A DNA stretch of 16,186 nt from Flavobacteriales bacterium (GCA_947472115.1 CANIZU010000023.1:1-16186), one strand, 5' to 3'; positions 1 to 7,949 are shown, counted from the stretch's first letter. Notes: generated from the sequence alone by a model not told the origin. A program made the numbers and translations.

Positions 1-110
1 AAGGAATGGAATATGTGTTTGAAAATGATGGACTCAAGCCAGGTATTTACATCATAACAATTTCAAACAACGGAGAAATTGGCAGTCAGAAATTGATTAT
101 TGAAAATTGA
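1..110 (+). CDS. C-terminal end of a T9SS-exported protein (partial)
   Basis: An open frame entering from the left edge (first full codon at position 3) runs 35 codons to a TGA stop at 108-110. The peptide contains GLKPGIYIITISNNGEIGSQ and ends KLIIEN. This is the final beta-strand pair of a type A T9SS C-terminal sorting domain: a 'L.pGiYii.i...g....kkliie' pattern at the extreme C-terminus. Proteins with this tail are exported across the outer membrane by the type IX system and the tail is then removed. The cargo domain lies outside the window, so its function cannot be given. The next gene starts 27 bp downstream on the same strand, so the two may be co-transcribed. Confidence 0.8.
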   Translation, partial: GMEYVFENDGLKPGIYIITISNNGEIGSQKLIIEN

Positions 111-137
111 ATTTCAATCAGGACATTAAATAAATAC

Positions 138-869
138 ATGAAACGATTTTTAACAGGGTTGATTTTTTTAACAGGGGTATGTACCGCCCAGGGCCAAACC
201 TTGGAAACAGGCGTGGCTATCAATGCCACCCACTTGTGGCAATCCTTTAATGTTTATCCCTCTGTTTCCAGAACAGAAGGATTGGGAATGTCCATTATGG
301 CAAGGTACCAGAATCCGCATGCTTTTTTTCTTCTCAAGAACAATGAAGTTGGTTTGGAATATAACCGAGGCGGAATTTGGATGTCTGAACATACTGGTCC
401 GTCTATGATCGGTGGAGATTATACGGGTTTTGCCTATCGCAGCGCCTCCATTACGTTGAATAATAATTTTGTCAATTTTGGTACAATAAGTAAGGGTTTT
501 CAAGTATCCTTAGGTGTGCATTACAATTTTAAGATCATCTCAATTTCGGAGGGGGTTAATGTGATTTGTACATATCATTCCGATACCCTAGGCCATCATT
601 GGGCCGACAGGGATTATTATTCGCTCGATGGAATAAACAATCAGTATTTACGTCGTTTTAACATGGGGCCAACTATGGGGATTGCTTTCCGACCGTTTGA
701 TGTGGGCAAATTGAAACTGCGATGCAGATACGACATAAACACCACCCTTGTCGGTGATTTAAAAGATGGGATGCTTTTTAATTGTATGATGCAGCGAATT
801 ACCTTGAGTTTGGTTTGGGCTGATTTGAAATCAAACAGAAATTCCGAAAAATCAAATTCCGAAAAGTAG
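138..869 (+). CDS. Outer-membrane beta-barrel-like envelope protein, function unknown
   Basis: 243 residues beginning with a clear signal peptide (MKRFLTGLIFLTGVCTAQGQ, cleavage probably after the first AQG). The rest alternates polar and hydrophobic residues in short strands with aromatic girdles (for example YNFKIISISEGVNVI and KLKLRCRYDINTTL), which is how small Bacteroidota outer-membrane beta-barrels look. No catalytic motif was seen. The last predicted strand (about residues 216-228, RITLSLVWADL) is followed by a short charged tail, SNRNSEKSNSEK, encoded by an imperfect 15 bp tandem repeat. A barrel normally ends on an aromatic residue, so this tail looks like a late addition. It lies 27 bp after the preceding T9SS protein and may share its transcript. 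The function is not recognised; the beta-barrel assignment is inferred from pattern, not from a family match. Confidence 0.7.
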   Translation: MKRFLTGLIFLTGVCTAQGQTLETGVAINATHLWQSFNVYPSVSRTEGLGMSIMARYQNPHAFFLLKNNEVGLEYNRGGIWMSEHTGPSMIGGDYTGFAYRSASITLNNNFVNFGTISKGFQVSLGVHYNFKIISISEGVNVICTYHSDTLGHHWADRDYYSLDGINNQYLRRFNMGPTMGIAFRPFDVGKLKLRCRYDINTTLVGDLKDGMLFNCMMQRITLSLVWADLKSNRNSEKSNSEK

Positions 870-918
870 AATTTACCTAATTAGTAAAAAAGGGATACTT
901 ACGCTTTCGTTCGGGTAT

Positions 919-950
919 TTTGTTTATTTCGTATTGTTGGCATAAATTTG
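919..950 (+). promoter_or_regulatory. Bacteroidota-type promoter for the lipoprotein gene
   Basis: TTTG at 919-922 and TAAATTTG at 943-950 are separated by 20 bp. This matches the -33 TTTG / -7 TAnnTTTG consensus of the primary sigma factor of Bacteroidota at the expected spacing, with a full match at -7. Transcription would start around 955-960, leaving a leader of about 20 nt before the ATG at 979. It indicates that the lipoprotein gene is transcribed separately from the gene upstream. Confidence 0.65.
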
Positions 951-978
951 ACATACGAACTATAAGTCGCTATTTATT

Positions 979-1779
979 ATGAAAAACAAAATTTCGTTAT
1001 TATTGACAATGGTCATCGTGCTAACATCTTGCACCATGCAAAAGAGATATCATAATTCTGGATTTAATTTGGGATTGAATAATCACTTTACAAGAAGCAA
1101 TAAGACCAGTGGTTTGCCCAATAAATCTGTCCATAAAGCGATTCAAAATCCAAACGCTCAATTATCAAAAGTAGAATCCAATAAGTCAACGTTAACTGAG
1201 GCAAATATTCCATTTCACGCTATTGATGTGCGTGATGTCCAGGAGAGCGATGTTTTACCTTTTGGTGTCGTTTCTACTCAAACCCAAATTTGCCTTAATC
1301 CAATAAATTCTCTAAGCCAGTTCAAACTTGCTAAAGCGGGGGTTAACCAATTTCCAGCGAAAAGTTTGAATACCAAAAGTGTTATCAATAGCCCCTCCTT
1401 GAAATCACTGAAAAAAAGCGCAGCGTCTGAAGGCGGCGGTTCTGGTTTGCGGGGCGTGGGGGTGTTTTTGCTGATCATTGGAATTATTGTATTACTCTTA
1501 GTTTCGATAATTGCTGGAATATTCTTGTCCGTTTTGGGTTTGTTATTAATGACTGCTGGAAAATCATCACCGGAGCCCGTGAATACTGCTGAAAATGTAG
1601 TTAAGGAAGAAAAGAAAGTTGAATACATCGAAGTGCTATACCTTAAAAATGGTAGTATCATAAGAGGTATGATTATCGAACAAATACCAAATGTGCAGGT
1701 TAAAATCCAGACGAGTGACGGCAGTGTTTTCGTATATACAATGGATCAGGTGTTAAAAATCACCAAGGAGCCAAAGTGA
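979..1779 (+). CDS. Lipoprotein with glycine-rich membrane segment and small C-terminal beta domain
   Basis: 266 residues. The N-terminus MKNKISLLLTMVIVLTSC is a lipoprotein signal with the lipidated Cys at residue 18, followed by MQKRYHNSGFNLGLN. A 'vQKR...G....' stretch directly after the Cys is common in Bacteroidota lipoproteins of this type (recalled, not searched). Residues ~20-145 are low-complexity and polar. A GGGSG linker leads into a long hydrophobic segment at ~159-192, then a charged linker. Residues ~217-266 (YLKNGSIIRGMIIEQIPN... to ...VLKITKEPK) form a small beta domain that recurs in Bacteroidota envelope proteins, often as 'YLKNGSvIrG.iiEq.Pn..vkI.t.dGsvfvY...dI.kI'. A lipoprotein signal plus an internal transmembrane segment is an unusual pairing. 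The function of the family is unknown to me. It has its own promoter at 919-950. Confidence 0.8.
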   Translation: MKNKISLLLTMVIVLTSCTMQKRYHNSGFNLGLNNHFTRSNKTSGLPNKSVHKAIQNPNAQLSKVESNKSTLTEANIPFHAIDVRDVQESDVLPFGVVSTQTQICLNPINSLSQFKLAKAGVNQFPAKSLNTKSVINSPSLKSLKKSAASEGGGSGLRGVGVFLLIIGIIVLLLVSIIAGIFLSVLGLLLMTAGKSSPEPVNTAENVVKEEKKVEYIEVLYLKNGSIIRGMIIEQIPNVQVKIQTSDGSVFVYTMDQVLKITKEPK

Positions 1780-1837
1780 TTTGTATGAAAACAAAATGAA
1801 TTTATGTGTTAATTCGTTGACAATAAATAATCTAACT

Positions 1838-3547
1838 ATGCTAAAAATAAAACATATTATTCTTGTTGCACTGTATTTATTGGGTCATCCATTAGTTTTT
1901 GGACAGTGCCAGCAGTATAACTTGAACATCAGTTACGACAAGCAGCTCATGCATGTAACACCTGAATTGTCGCATAACGGAGCCTTTACCTACAAAGGCA
2001 TTTGGTACACTGATTCCATTGCCGTAGATCAGAAAAAGTATACACGCAATACATCGCCCGATTACAAGTGTTTGATCATCAAATACAACAATTCTGGAGA
2101 TGTCGTTGCACAAATTGATTTGATTTTACCCTTTCCGTTTACCAACCCAAACCTTCGCATAGATCCTTCCACCGGTGGCTTAGTGTATGTCCTGACAGCC
2201 TTCAACAAAGTATGCAAAATAAGCAATACGCTGAGCGTGGATGCCACAAATAAGTCGGTGACGGGTATCGTGCGCATCGACTCAAATCTTAGTAACTTAC
2301 AATTTGTTAAAATCAGCGAAACAACCAACAAGCAAAGACTTTGGGAAGGAGAAAACGATATTTATTGCACGAAGACAGGCGCAACGATGTTGATGATAGT
2401 CAATAAGACCGTTTACTTGAACAACGGCGATTCAATCAAACCGAGCAGCGTAGTTGATATTTACTCTTTGCAGTTAGACAACAAATTTAATGTCATGAAG
2501 ACGAATCTACTTGCCCAAAAGAGCTCTTTCGTCAGAACTTATGGCATGTTAAACACGCCTCACGGATTTTACTATTTTATCAAATATTCTGCGAATATCA
2601 CTGTTCCAAGCACCAAGCAAACGTATTCCAATGCCCTGAGGAAAATCTTGCCGAACGCTGGGTATGATGGCGATGACTTTCTCATCATCAAAGAGGTAAA
2701 CAATCGCATTGAATCCAGTTACACCATAGGATGTCCTAGCACAGTTGAGCCAATAGGAATGAAAAACCGTTTATTCTATGCCAACGAGCGCTTCTACTTC
2801 CCACACAATAACGCTGGACAAAGTATGTACGATAACAAAATGCGCCAATTTTTGACTTCAACGCCAGATAGAAATGCGCTGGCCATTTTCGATACCTCAT
2901 TCAACCTAACCAACTTGAAAGCTTTCGATGACAAATCAGAATACACGAATGTACGTACTGGATTTTTTGCTTCTTCACCCAACGAATTCACCCTCACAGC
3001 CAGTACCGATAGTGCTTTCATATTCAATGGATCTACTTACACACCGCAGAAAAAGGCCAATCCAACATTCATGAATGTCATCTATTCTGTAAAAGGGGAT
3101 TCGATTTATTACAGGTGGCAACAACACACGGAGAATTACATGTGTTATTTCTCTGACTTGAGCGGACAATCGGCCACGTTCAATCTTTATCCTTATCCCG
3201 GTAAAGTTGTCACTTCCGTCAACAATATGACATTGAAAAAGCCCTTGTACAAAGAGCATTTCTGGATTGCAAAAATCTGTTTACCTGATTTAAGGAACCA
3301 GGATATCGAAACCACTCTTCCTAGTTGCTATCCCAATCCGTTGGCTCACGGGGTGTTGCATGTTGATGCGACACAACCCATCCAATCAATTGTTGTAATG
3401 ACGATGCAAGGTCAAGTAGTATACGAGCAATCGCCCAATGCCGCAAAAACTGTTTTGAACCTAGAAAACCTTCCCGCCGGCAATTATTTGGTAAGAGCAC
3501 AGCTTGCAAATAGCATCAGCACCCAGAAAATTATTGTTTTGAAGTAA
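1838..3547 (+). CDS. Secreted protein with T9SS type A sorting domain, cargo unknown
   Basis: 569 residues from the ATG at 1838. This start was chosen because it begins a good signal peptide (MLKIKHIILVALYLLGHPLV, then FGQ). The frame is open further upstream to a TTG at 1781, but that would put 19 polar residues before the signal. Residues ~493-569 are a T9SS type A sorting domain: a 'CYPNPLAHGVLHVD' entry, 'IVVMTMQGQVVYEQ', 'LENLPAGNYLVRAQ' and a C-terminal 'TQKIIVLK'. The ~470-residue cargo region has repeated short beta-strand segments and phrases such as DGDDFLIIKEV and FMNVIYSVKGDSIYYRW, consistent with an extracellular beta-rich (possibly beta-propeller) protein. No enzyme motif was seen. 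It starts 58 bp after the lipoprotein gene and may be read with it. It is followed by the transposable element at 3580. Confidence 0.85.
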   Translation: MLKIKHIILVALYLLGHPLVFGQCQQYNLNISYDKQLMHVTPELSHNGAFTYKGIWYTDSIAVDQKKYTRNTSPDYKCLIIKYNNSGDVVAQIDLILPFPFTNPNLRIDPSTGGLVYVLTAFNKVCKISNTLSVDATNKSVTGIVRIDSNLSNLQFVKISETTNKQRLWEGENDIYCTKTGATMLMIVNKTVYLNNGDSIKPSSVVDIYSLQLDNKFNVMKTNLLAQKSSFVRTYGMLNTPHGFYYFIKYSANITVPSTKQTYSNALRKILPNAGYDGDDFLIIKEVNNRIESSYTIGCPSTVEPIGMKNRLFYANERFYFPHNNAGQSMYDNKMRQFLTSTPDRNALAIFDTSFNLTNLKAFDDKSEYTNVRTGFFASSPNEFTLTASTDSAFIFNGSTYTPQKKANPTFMNVIYSVKGDSIYYRWQQHTENYMCYFSDLSGQSATFNLYPYPGKVVTSVNNMTLKKPLYKEHFWIAKICLPDLRNQDIETTLPSCYPNPLAHGVLHVDATQPIQSIVVMTMQGQVVYEQSPNAAKTVLNLENLPAGNYLVRAQLANSISTQKIIVLK

Positions 3548-3579
3548 TTCACTGACGTAGTAAATCGTCAAACATATAC

Positions 3580-3766
3580 GTGGAAAAAACGCTGAAATTG
3601 ACCCCCTTTCGTCGGAGTAAATTGACCCCCTCCGTCGGAACCACTCATCTCTAAAAATCCCCAATGTTACCATTGTTTAACGCCTAAGTCAGCATCATTA
3701 ATTTGCCTCTAAATAGGGGGCAATTTCAGTCCGACGAAGAGGGATCAATTTGTCCGATTATTCCAC
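3580..3766. mobile_element. Non-autonomous IS21-like element (MITE), copy 1
   Basis: A ~187 bp element with long imperfect inverted ends. The left end reads TGGAAAAAACGC then two direct repeats of AAATTGACCCCC...CGTCGGA starting near 3595 and 3619 (24 bp apart). The right end carries the same two repeats inverted and finishes CGATTATTCCA at 3765. If one extra complementary base is taken at each end (G at 3580, C at 3766), it is flanked by ATAC at 3576-3579 and 3767-3770, a perfect 4 bp target duplication. Repeated binding sites inside each end and TG...CA termini are typical of IS21-family elements. The IS21 assignment is from memory of such ends. There is no transposase, so movement would need an autonomous relative elsewhere. 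A homologous copy lies at 11102-11292. Confidence 0.75.
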
Positions 3767-3822
3767 ATACTGCAGTCAAAGAGTTATTTTTGAAATACGC
3801 TTTGGTTTTGATATAGTTAATG

Positions 3823-3848
3823 GGAGATAGGGCAATCGTCCTATCTTC
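3823..3848. repeat. Hairpin-forming inverted repeat in a gene-free stretch
   Basis: GGAGATAGG (3823-3831) pairs with CCTATCTTC (3840-3848) across an 8 nt loop, a 9 bp stem with one G-U pair. No T-run follows on either strand, so it does not look like an intrinsic terminator. It sits in the 466 bp gene-free interval 3548-4013 between two + strand genes, which otherwise holds only the transposable element and the leader of the next gene. No clear TAnnTTTG promoter was found before 4014. Role unknown. Confidence 0.35.
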
Positions 3849-4013
3849 AAAAAGGCGGTTCATGATTTTTTTTGGACAGCTGTGATACCAGTTTTGTTTA
3901 ACACTTCTCCTAATGAACTTGACGACGTACAGTTAAATTGTTGTGGTAATATTTAAATTTACTAATTAAAATCTTTTACAAGTATCTTCGTTAAAGCAAG
4001 TATAGAATTAATT

Positions 4014-5528
4014 ATGAAAATAAGTAAAATATTTTTCGTGCTGCTGAGCTTTTTTGCACTAATCACAAAAATCAGCGCACAACAAGATAAACCATACACA
4101 TGTCACGAGTGGGGTACATTTACGTCATTGTTTAGCAGCAATGGTCAGCAACTGGATGGATTATATTTAGAAGAAGAACCATTGCCAAGCTTTTGTTATA
4201 ATTTGGATAGGAATTTTTTAGCAACCTTTAGTTCTAAGGGGGTAAATAAAACCAAATTATACTCTAATTTCAATGAATATGGCAATGCCTTTATCAAAAT
4301 GGAAACACCTGTATTGTATTTTTATAGTCAATATGAAATTCAGAAAATAAAGGTAAATATTGACTTCAATAAAGGTACAATTTCTCAATTTTACCCACAA
4401 CGTTTTGGTGGAGAATCTGAATACGTTTGGCAAACATCAACTAAAAGCATTCCAACTGAGTATAATTTATTATATAATCAAGGGAGTATTTTTTGGCAGT
4501 TTAATGTTTTGAACCCAACAACGGATAATAATGAAATAACTTACCTAAAGGCAGAAAATAGCAAAATTTGGCTCGCTCCACGAGAAACAAAATCGAACCT
4601 CTTGGAAGTATATACAGAAGATTCAAACTTAAATGTTAAGCGCGAGGTAGAAAAGTATTTATTTTATAGAGGGGTAGGGTCTTTTGGTAATCCAATAATT
4701 CCAAAATTTGATACTTCAGGTCAATTAAGTATTTACTTGAATTCAAACCTGATGAATGTCCCATATTATATGGTTTTTGAACGAACTCCAGAAGGAAAAA
4801 ATCGCGTTTGGAGCGAAGGAAGTTTACATAATAATGAGGTTCAAAAAATAAAACCTACAAAAGAAATTTTAAGTGATTTTCAATGGAATAATAAAAAGAA
4901 CAGATTTATTACTGAATTAGTAAAATCAGGATTGTTTGAGGATGAAGCACGTGCCATGCTAAAAACTTGGGATGCTAGTTATTTTAATACTCCAGGTATC
5001 AAGATTTTTTGGATTGTGCCTAGGTGCTTTACTGATATTATTTTACCAATTACTTTGTCTCCTAAGCCACAAAGTTTGGAAAGAGTGATGGTTGGACGAA
5101 CTGAAATTTTGGACCCAAGGATTGATAAAGCGATTTTATTTGATAGCGTTGATGCAATTAAAGCAGGACTTGTTCCGGCGCATTATGAAAAGGCAATCAA
5201 ATATCGGAAAACTAGATTAACCAAAGAAATTGGCAGCGATAAATTGTTGAATTTGAGAGATTCAATGAATATTCAATTGGAAATCGAAGTCACTCCAAAT
5301 CCATGCCCTGGATACCTTTTTATAACAAGCTCAGATATTTTAAAATCTGATTTGAATTGGGAATGCTTTAATATAAAAGGCCAAATTGTCAACTCAGGTA
5401 AAATTTCAAAAGAGAATGAAAGTAGATATTGTGAAATTGACTTAAATCAGCTTTCGGAAGGATACTACTACATTAAACTTCACAGTGATGAAGTCAATCT
5501 CACGAAAAAATTGATCATTGCAAAATAA
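4014..5528 (+). CDS. Secreted 'CHEWGTFT' family protein with T9SS sorting domain
   Basis: 504 residues. The signal peptide is MKISKIFFVLLSFFALITKI then SAQ. The mature protein begins with CHEWGTFTS (residues 30-38) and continues with GLYLEEEPLPSF (49-60), KMETPVLYFYS (95-105), APRET (188-192), EKYLFYRGVGSFG (213-225), a helical GLFEDEARAMLKTW (306-319) and FWIVPR (332-337). I recall these blocks as shared by an uncharacterised secreted protein family found in Bacteroidota, Planctomycetes and Myxobacteria; I know no assigned reaction. The invariant C30, H31, E32 and later R and E residues suggest metal or ligand binding, but that is inference. Residues ~425-504 are a T9SS type A sorting domain (VTPNPCPGYLFI ... 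LSEGYYYIKLHSDE ... KKLIIAK), so it is exported. By eye it is more AT-rich than the T9SS gene before it. It stands alone, flanked by transposable-element sequences on both sides. Confidence 0.8.
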   Translation: MKISKIFFVLLSFFALITKISAQQDKPYTCHEWGTFTSLFSSNGQQLDGLYLEEEPLPSFCYNLDRNFLATFSSKGVNKTKLYSNFNEYGNAFIKMETPVLYFYSQYEIQKIKVNIDFNKGTISQFYPQRFGGESEYVWQTSTKSIPTEYNLLYNQGSIFWQFNVLNPTTDNNEITYLKAENSKIWLAPRETKSNLLEVYTEDSNLNVKREVEKYLFYRGVGSFGNPIIPKFDTSGQLSIYLNSNLMNVPYYMVFERTPEGKNRVWSEGSLHNNEVQKIKPTKEILSDFQWNNKKNRFITELVKSGLFEDEARAMLKTWDASYFNTPGIKIFWIVPRCFTDIILPITLSPKPQSLERVMVGRTEILDPRIDKAILFDSVDAIKAGLVPAHYEKAIKYRKTRLTKEIGSDKLLNLRDSMNIQLEIEVTPNPCPGYLFITSSDILKSDLNWECFNIKGQIVNSGKISKENESRYCEIDLNQLSEGYYYIKLHSDEVNLTKKLIIAK

Positions 5529-5876
5529 TTGAACTCGATTTTGAAGCTCTCAACTTGAATGCCTAATTCTAGTTGGCGGGGTCAACAAATTCACCTATTG
5601 TTCAGAATGTGTTAAAGGAGCAAATTACAGACAAAGTTATTTCCAAAAAACTAAATGACTTCAGTTGCAATTGGTGCTGCCTTATATGCCTCTACTAAAG
5701 AAATAGGGGTTATTGCACCACCACCAACTGTCGTATAAATCGGGGGTCAATTTTAGTCCGACGAAGAGGGATCAATTTGTCCGATTATTCCAATTATCCT
5801 AGTGATGGAAAATAACAACAAGATCCCCAATGAGAAATAGGTATACCTTGTTTTTTTAAAAGCGTCTATGCGTTTG
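5529..5876. other. Gene-free interval between convergent genes
   Basis: 348 bp between the end of the + strand secreted protein gene and the end of the - strand lipoprotein gene. It holds the solo right end of the IS21-like element (5726-5792). Left of it are two very short open stretches, one ending in TGA at 5656-5658 and one of 27 codons at 5655-5738. They could be degenerated coding sequence but resemble nothing I recognise. AGGTATACCT (5839-5848) followed by a T-run is the only terminator-like feature and lacks a loop. No gene is called here. Confidence 0.5.
5726..5792. mobile_element. Solo right end of the IS21-like element
   Basis: About 67 bp matching the right end of the elements at 3580-3766 and 11102-11292: an AACTG..C..ATAAAT lead-in, GGGGGTCAATTTTAGTCCGA, then GGGATCAATTTGTCC and the terminal CGATTATTCCA ending at 5792. 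No matching left end (TGGAAAAAACGC with AAATTGACCCCC repeats) was found within several hundred bases to the left. This is therefore a truncated copy or a decayed remnant. It shows that the family has inserted at least three times in this window. Confidence 0.7.
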
Positions 5877-6503
5877 TTATTTTATTCTCGCTCTGATGGA
5901 TTTTAATATTTTATGTTGTATGCAATCGTATTCATAGCCGTATATTGTAACATCCCTATTTGTATTTAATACACTGTCTATAACAAAGTTGTCTGGAATG
6001 AAGTCGACGTTTGTTATTTGATAGCCTTTTTCTGTGTCTAGAATAATAGCTTTATGGGGAAGCCAACAATGTCCGTTTGCTAATGGTGGAGCAAAATCAT
6101 ATAAAATTATTGCGTCGTCTTTTCTATTATTGTTTAATTCTGTTTTAATTATTTCAATAAATGAAATACGTGGTTTAATTGCCTCTGTTTCTGTCAATTT
6201 ATCTATATCTGGCAAGTTGTCAGAGTTGTAATATCCTTTATTTCCGAAGTAAGTGTATAACGTTTTCTTTGCTAAACTATCGGTTAGATTTTCACCGTTG
6301 AAATTAGATTTTACGATTTCACAGAGATGAATAGTCGTGTCTATCGTATGAATATTATCTGCTTCTACTAAATCATGAATATCCCTTGTTTTTATTTGTT
6401 TATTTGCCGTGTTCATGTGACACGAAACTAAAAGAACAATAATAAACAGGGCCAATTTCATAAGTTGCCATTTAAATGCTTGACCCAAAGGATTGCTTGT
6501 CAT
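5877..6503 (-). CDS. Lipoprotein of unknown function, coupled to an upstream microprotein
   Basis: 208 residues from the ATG at 6503. This start is preferred because its ATGA overlaps the stop of the microprotein gene 6500-6607, and because the duplicated leader shared with the thioredoxin-like gene continues through these first codons (MTSNPLG here, MTNTPSF there). An internal Met at residue 15 (6461) would give a shorter textbook lipoprotein signal, MKLALFIIVLLVSC, so translation from there is possible. The lipobox Cys is residue 28 of the long form. The mature part is polar, has few cysteines and no recognisable motif; a central segment, EIIKTELNNNRKDDAIILYD, followed by LANGHCWLPHKAIIL looks like an alpha/beta domain. 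Its family is not recognised. It is the last gene of the - strand block. Confidence 0.7.
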   Translation of the reverse strand: MTSNPLGQAFKWQLMKLALFIIVLLVSCHMNTANKQIKTRDIHDLVEADNIHTIDTTIHLCEIVKSNFNGENLTDSLAKKTLYTYFGNKGYYNSDNLPDIDKLTETEAIKPRISFIEIIKTELNNNRKDDAIILYDFAPPLANGHCWLPHKAIILDTEKGYQITNVDFIPDNFVIDSVLNTNRDVTIYGYEYDCIQHKILKSIRARIK

Positions 6504-6607
6504 TTCTTTCTAAACCATTTACATACATTGTAGACAATGTATGTAAATAAAACAGGTGCAAAAATGATCCATATTAGTAAGGTCCAATTGATTGATGTGA
6601 GTTCCAT
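6500..6607 (-). CDS. 35-residue single-pass membrane microprotein A
   Basis: A small frame, ATG at 6605-6607 to TGA at 6500-6502, encoding MELTSINWTLLIWIIFAPVL then FTYIVYNVCKWFRKK. Residues ~8-27 form one transmembrane helix with a central Pro, followed by a basic tail (KWFRKK). By the positive-inside rule the C-terminus should be cytoplasmic. It is 23/35 identical (counted by eye) to microprotein B at 7946-8053, with synonymous differences at T4, L10, L11, I12, P18 and F33, which argues for selection on the protein. Its stop overlaps the start of the lipoprotein gene by ATGA, implying translational coupling. It begins 85 bp after the thioredoxin-like gene ends. Function unknown; possibilities include a helper for membrane targeting of the next product, or a leader whose translation controls it. 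Confidence 0.8.
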   Translation of the reverse strand: MELTSINWTLLIWIIFAPVLFTYIVYNVCKWFRKK

Positions 6608-6666
6608 GGGTTTGTTTCATTACTTGTTTTTTCTGTTCAATTGTATTCGCGATCGTTCAAGTTGCT

Positions 6667-6674
6667 CAAATTTA
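6667..6674 (-). promoter_or_regulatory. Possible -7 promoter element before microprotein A
   Basis: On the - strand this reads TAAATTTG, a full match to the Bacteroidota -7 consensus TAnnTTTG, 59 bp before the microprotein A start. No TTTG was found at the -33 spacing, so it is a weak candidate. If real, the microprotein A-lipoprotein pair could be transcribed separately from the genes upstream. Confidence 0.3.
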
Positions 6675-6692
6675 TTGTTTTGACCGTTTGGG

Positions 6693-7949
6693 TTATTTTT
6701 TCTGATTGGCCAGCTTGATTTTCAACAACAGTGCTTGGGTTTCAGCGGTGTTCGCGCCTGCGTCTTTGCCCAGTTTGATGGCTGTGTTGGCATCGATTTG
6801 TGCCTCACTCAATCGACCCAGTTTGTACAAAAGGTTTGCCCGGGTATCGTAATAGCCCCATTCAGGTTTTTTATTGATGCTCATCGTGGAATATTCAACG
6901 GCTTTTGTCAAAATGGCCGTTTCGTTGCAAGATTGAAAGAGTTCCCAAGCGGTGCTATTTAAGCCTACTGGGCTGCTATTCTTTGCAATTTCATCGAACG
7001 TAGCCGCATAGTTGCCCCACTCGCCGCGTTTCTTGTACCATTCCATGTACCGATTGGGTTTGTCCCATTCTGGATGATCAGACCGTTTCAACAATTCACC
7101 CATCGCCCATAGAAATTGTGTTTCGTTCAAGGAATTGATGGCTTTGCTCACTTGATTGCCGAGGACTTTGTATGCGGTATTCCTCGACCAGTCTTTTCCA
7201 AATAAAGAATCGTACATCGCTTCGTTTTGAATCCATCGTTGAACGAGTTCATTGTCGCAATGGTATGAGGCCACGCTGTATAGGGCGAACTGCTGGAATG
7301 GGTCGGTGGTGGCTTTAAATCGCTGCACAAAGCCTTGAGGCGTGGTGTCTTCGAGAATTGAATAATTTCGATTGAAAATGAATCCGCGAAACCATGATGG
7401 GATATTATTGGCATTGAGGGAAGGAACGCCTGGGCGAGAATATTTGCCAATGTTGGCTGTAGATTCCTTGAGGGTTTGCATGGAGTCTAAGTAGTGCATC
7501 CAATAGGATTTTTCTGAGTATCCAGAATAACTACCTATAAAATTCCCGTCGCCATTGAAAATCAAAAAAGTGGGGAAGCCGTTCACGCCATAGTGGAATC
7601 GTAACAATTTCCCGATGGAGTCTTTTTCCATTTCCAGCGAATAGCTATTGAGGAATCCATTCATTTTTCGCTGTACTTGAGTGTCTGAAAAGTTATTTTG
7701 GTCCATCACTTTACACCATCCACACCAATCGGTATAGCAATCGATCATCACCCATTTGTTTTGTTGTTTGGCTTGAGACAATGCGGTTTCCCATTGCGTA
7801 ACTTTTCCAAAAGCAGGGGAGGGGAATTTTGGTTCCTTTTTGGACGATGCTTGTGCTGCTGCGGACAATGTGGTAATCAATGCGATCAAGGCGCAGCAAA
7901 AGTTTTTGATGGTTTTCCAAAAAACTTTGAAGGAAGGCGTGTTTGTCAT
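6693..7949 (-). CDS. Exported thioredoxin-like protein with C-terminal TPR-like region
   Basis: 418 residues from the ATG at 7949, chosen because it overlaps the microprotein B stop (ATGA) and precedes a signal peptide ending ...ALIALITTLSAAAQA; 23 further open codons upstream lie inside the microprotein gene. The thioredoxin fold begins near residue 48. It has the active site DWCGWCK (C76 and C79), a preceding KWVMIDCYT strand, and the cis-proline motif GFPTFLIF (P126). WCGWC sites belong to the thioredoxin_7 / DUF255-like side of the family and suggest thiol-disulfide exchange in the periplasm, probably as a reductant or isomerase. Residues ~170-418 are helical; the last ~60 (KKPEWGYYDTRANLLYKLGR, then LSEAQIDANTAIKLG) look like a tetratricopeptide repeat for protein binding. 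The partner is unknown; neighbours are other envelope proteins. Confidence 0.9.
   Translation of the reverse strand: MTNTPSFKVFWKTIKNFCCALIALITTLSAAAQASSKKEPKFPSPAFGKVTQWETALSQAKQQNKWVMIDCYTDWCGWCKVMDQNNFSDTQVQRKMNGFLNSYSLEMEKDSIGKLLRFHYGVNGFPTFLIFNGDGNFIGSYSGYSEKSYWMHYLDSMQTLKESTANIGKYSRPGVPSLNANNIPSWFRGFIFNRNYSILEDTTPQGFVQRFKATTDPFQQFALYSVASYHCDNELVQRWIQNEAMYDSLFGKDWSRNTAYKVLGNQVSKAINSLNETQFLWAMGELLKRSDHPEWDKPNRYMEWYKKRGEWGNYAATFDEIAKNSSPVGLNSTAWELFQSCNETAILTKAVEYSTMSINKKPEWGYYDTRANLLYKLGRLSEAQIDANTAIKLGKDAGANTAETQALLLKIKLANQKK

Noticed and set aside
1781..1837. TTG start giving 19 extra residues on the T9SS protein
   Set aside because: The extension is polar and would bury the signal peptide; the ATG at 1838 begins it directly.
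5544..5738. Two tiny overlapping frames (about 37 and 27 codons) joined by ATGA before the solo element end
   Set aside because: The first has no start codon, the second is only 27 residues, and there is no paralogue or motif, unlike the 35-residue microproteins; at most a decayed gene.
5839..5857. AGGTATACCT plus T-run as a + strand terminator for the gene ending at 5528
   Set aside because: The palindrome has no loop, so a stable hairpin is unlikely, and it lies 310 bp after the gene.
7148..7450. 100-codon frame antisense-phase within the thioredoxin-like gene
   Set aside because: Same strand but another phase of a well-supported gene, with no domain and low-quality composition; a shadow.
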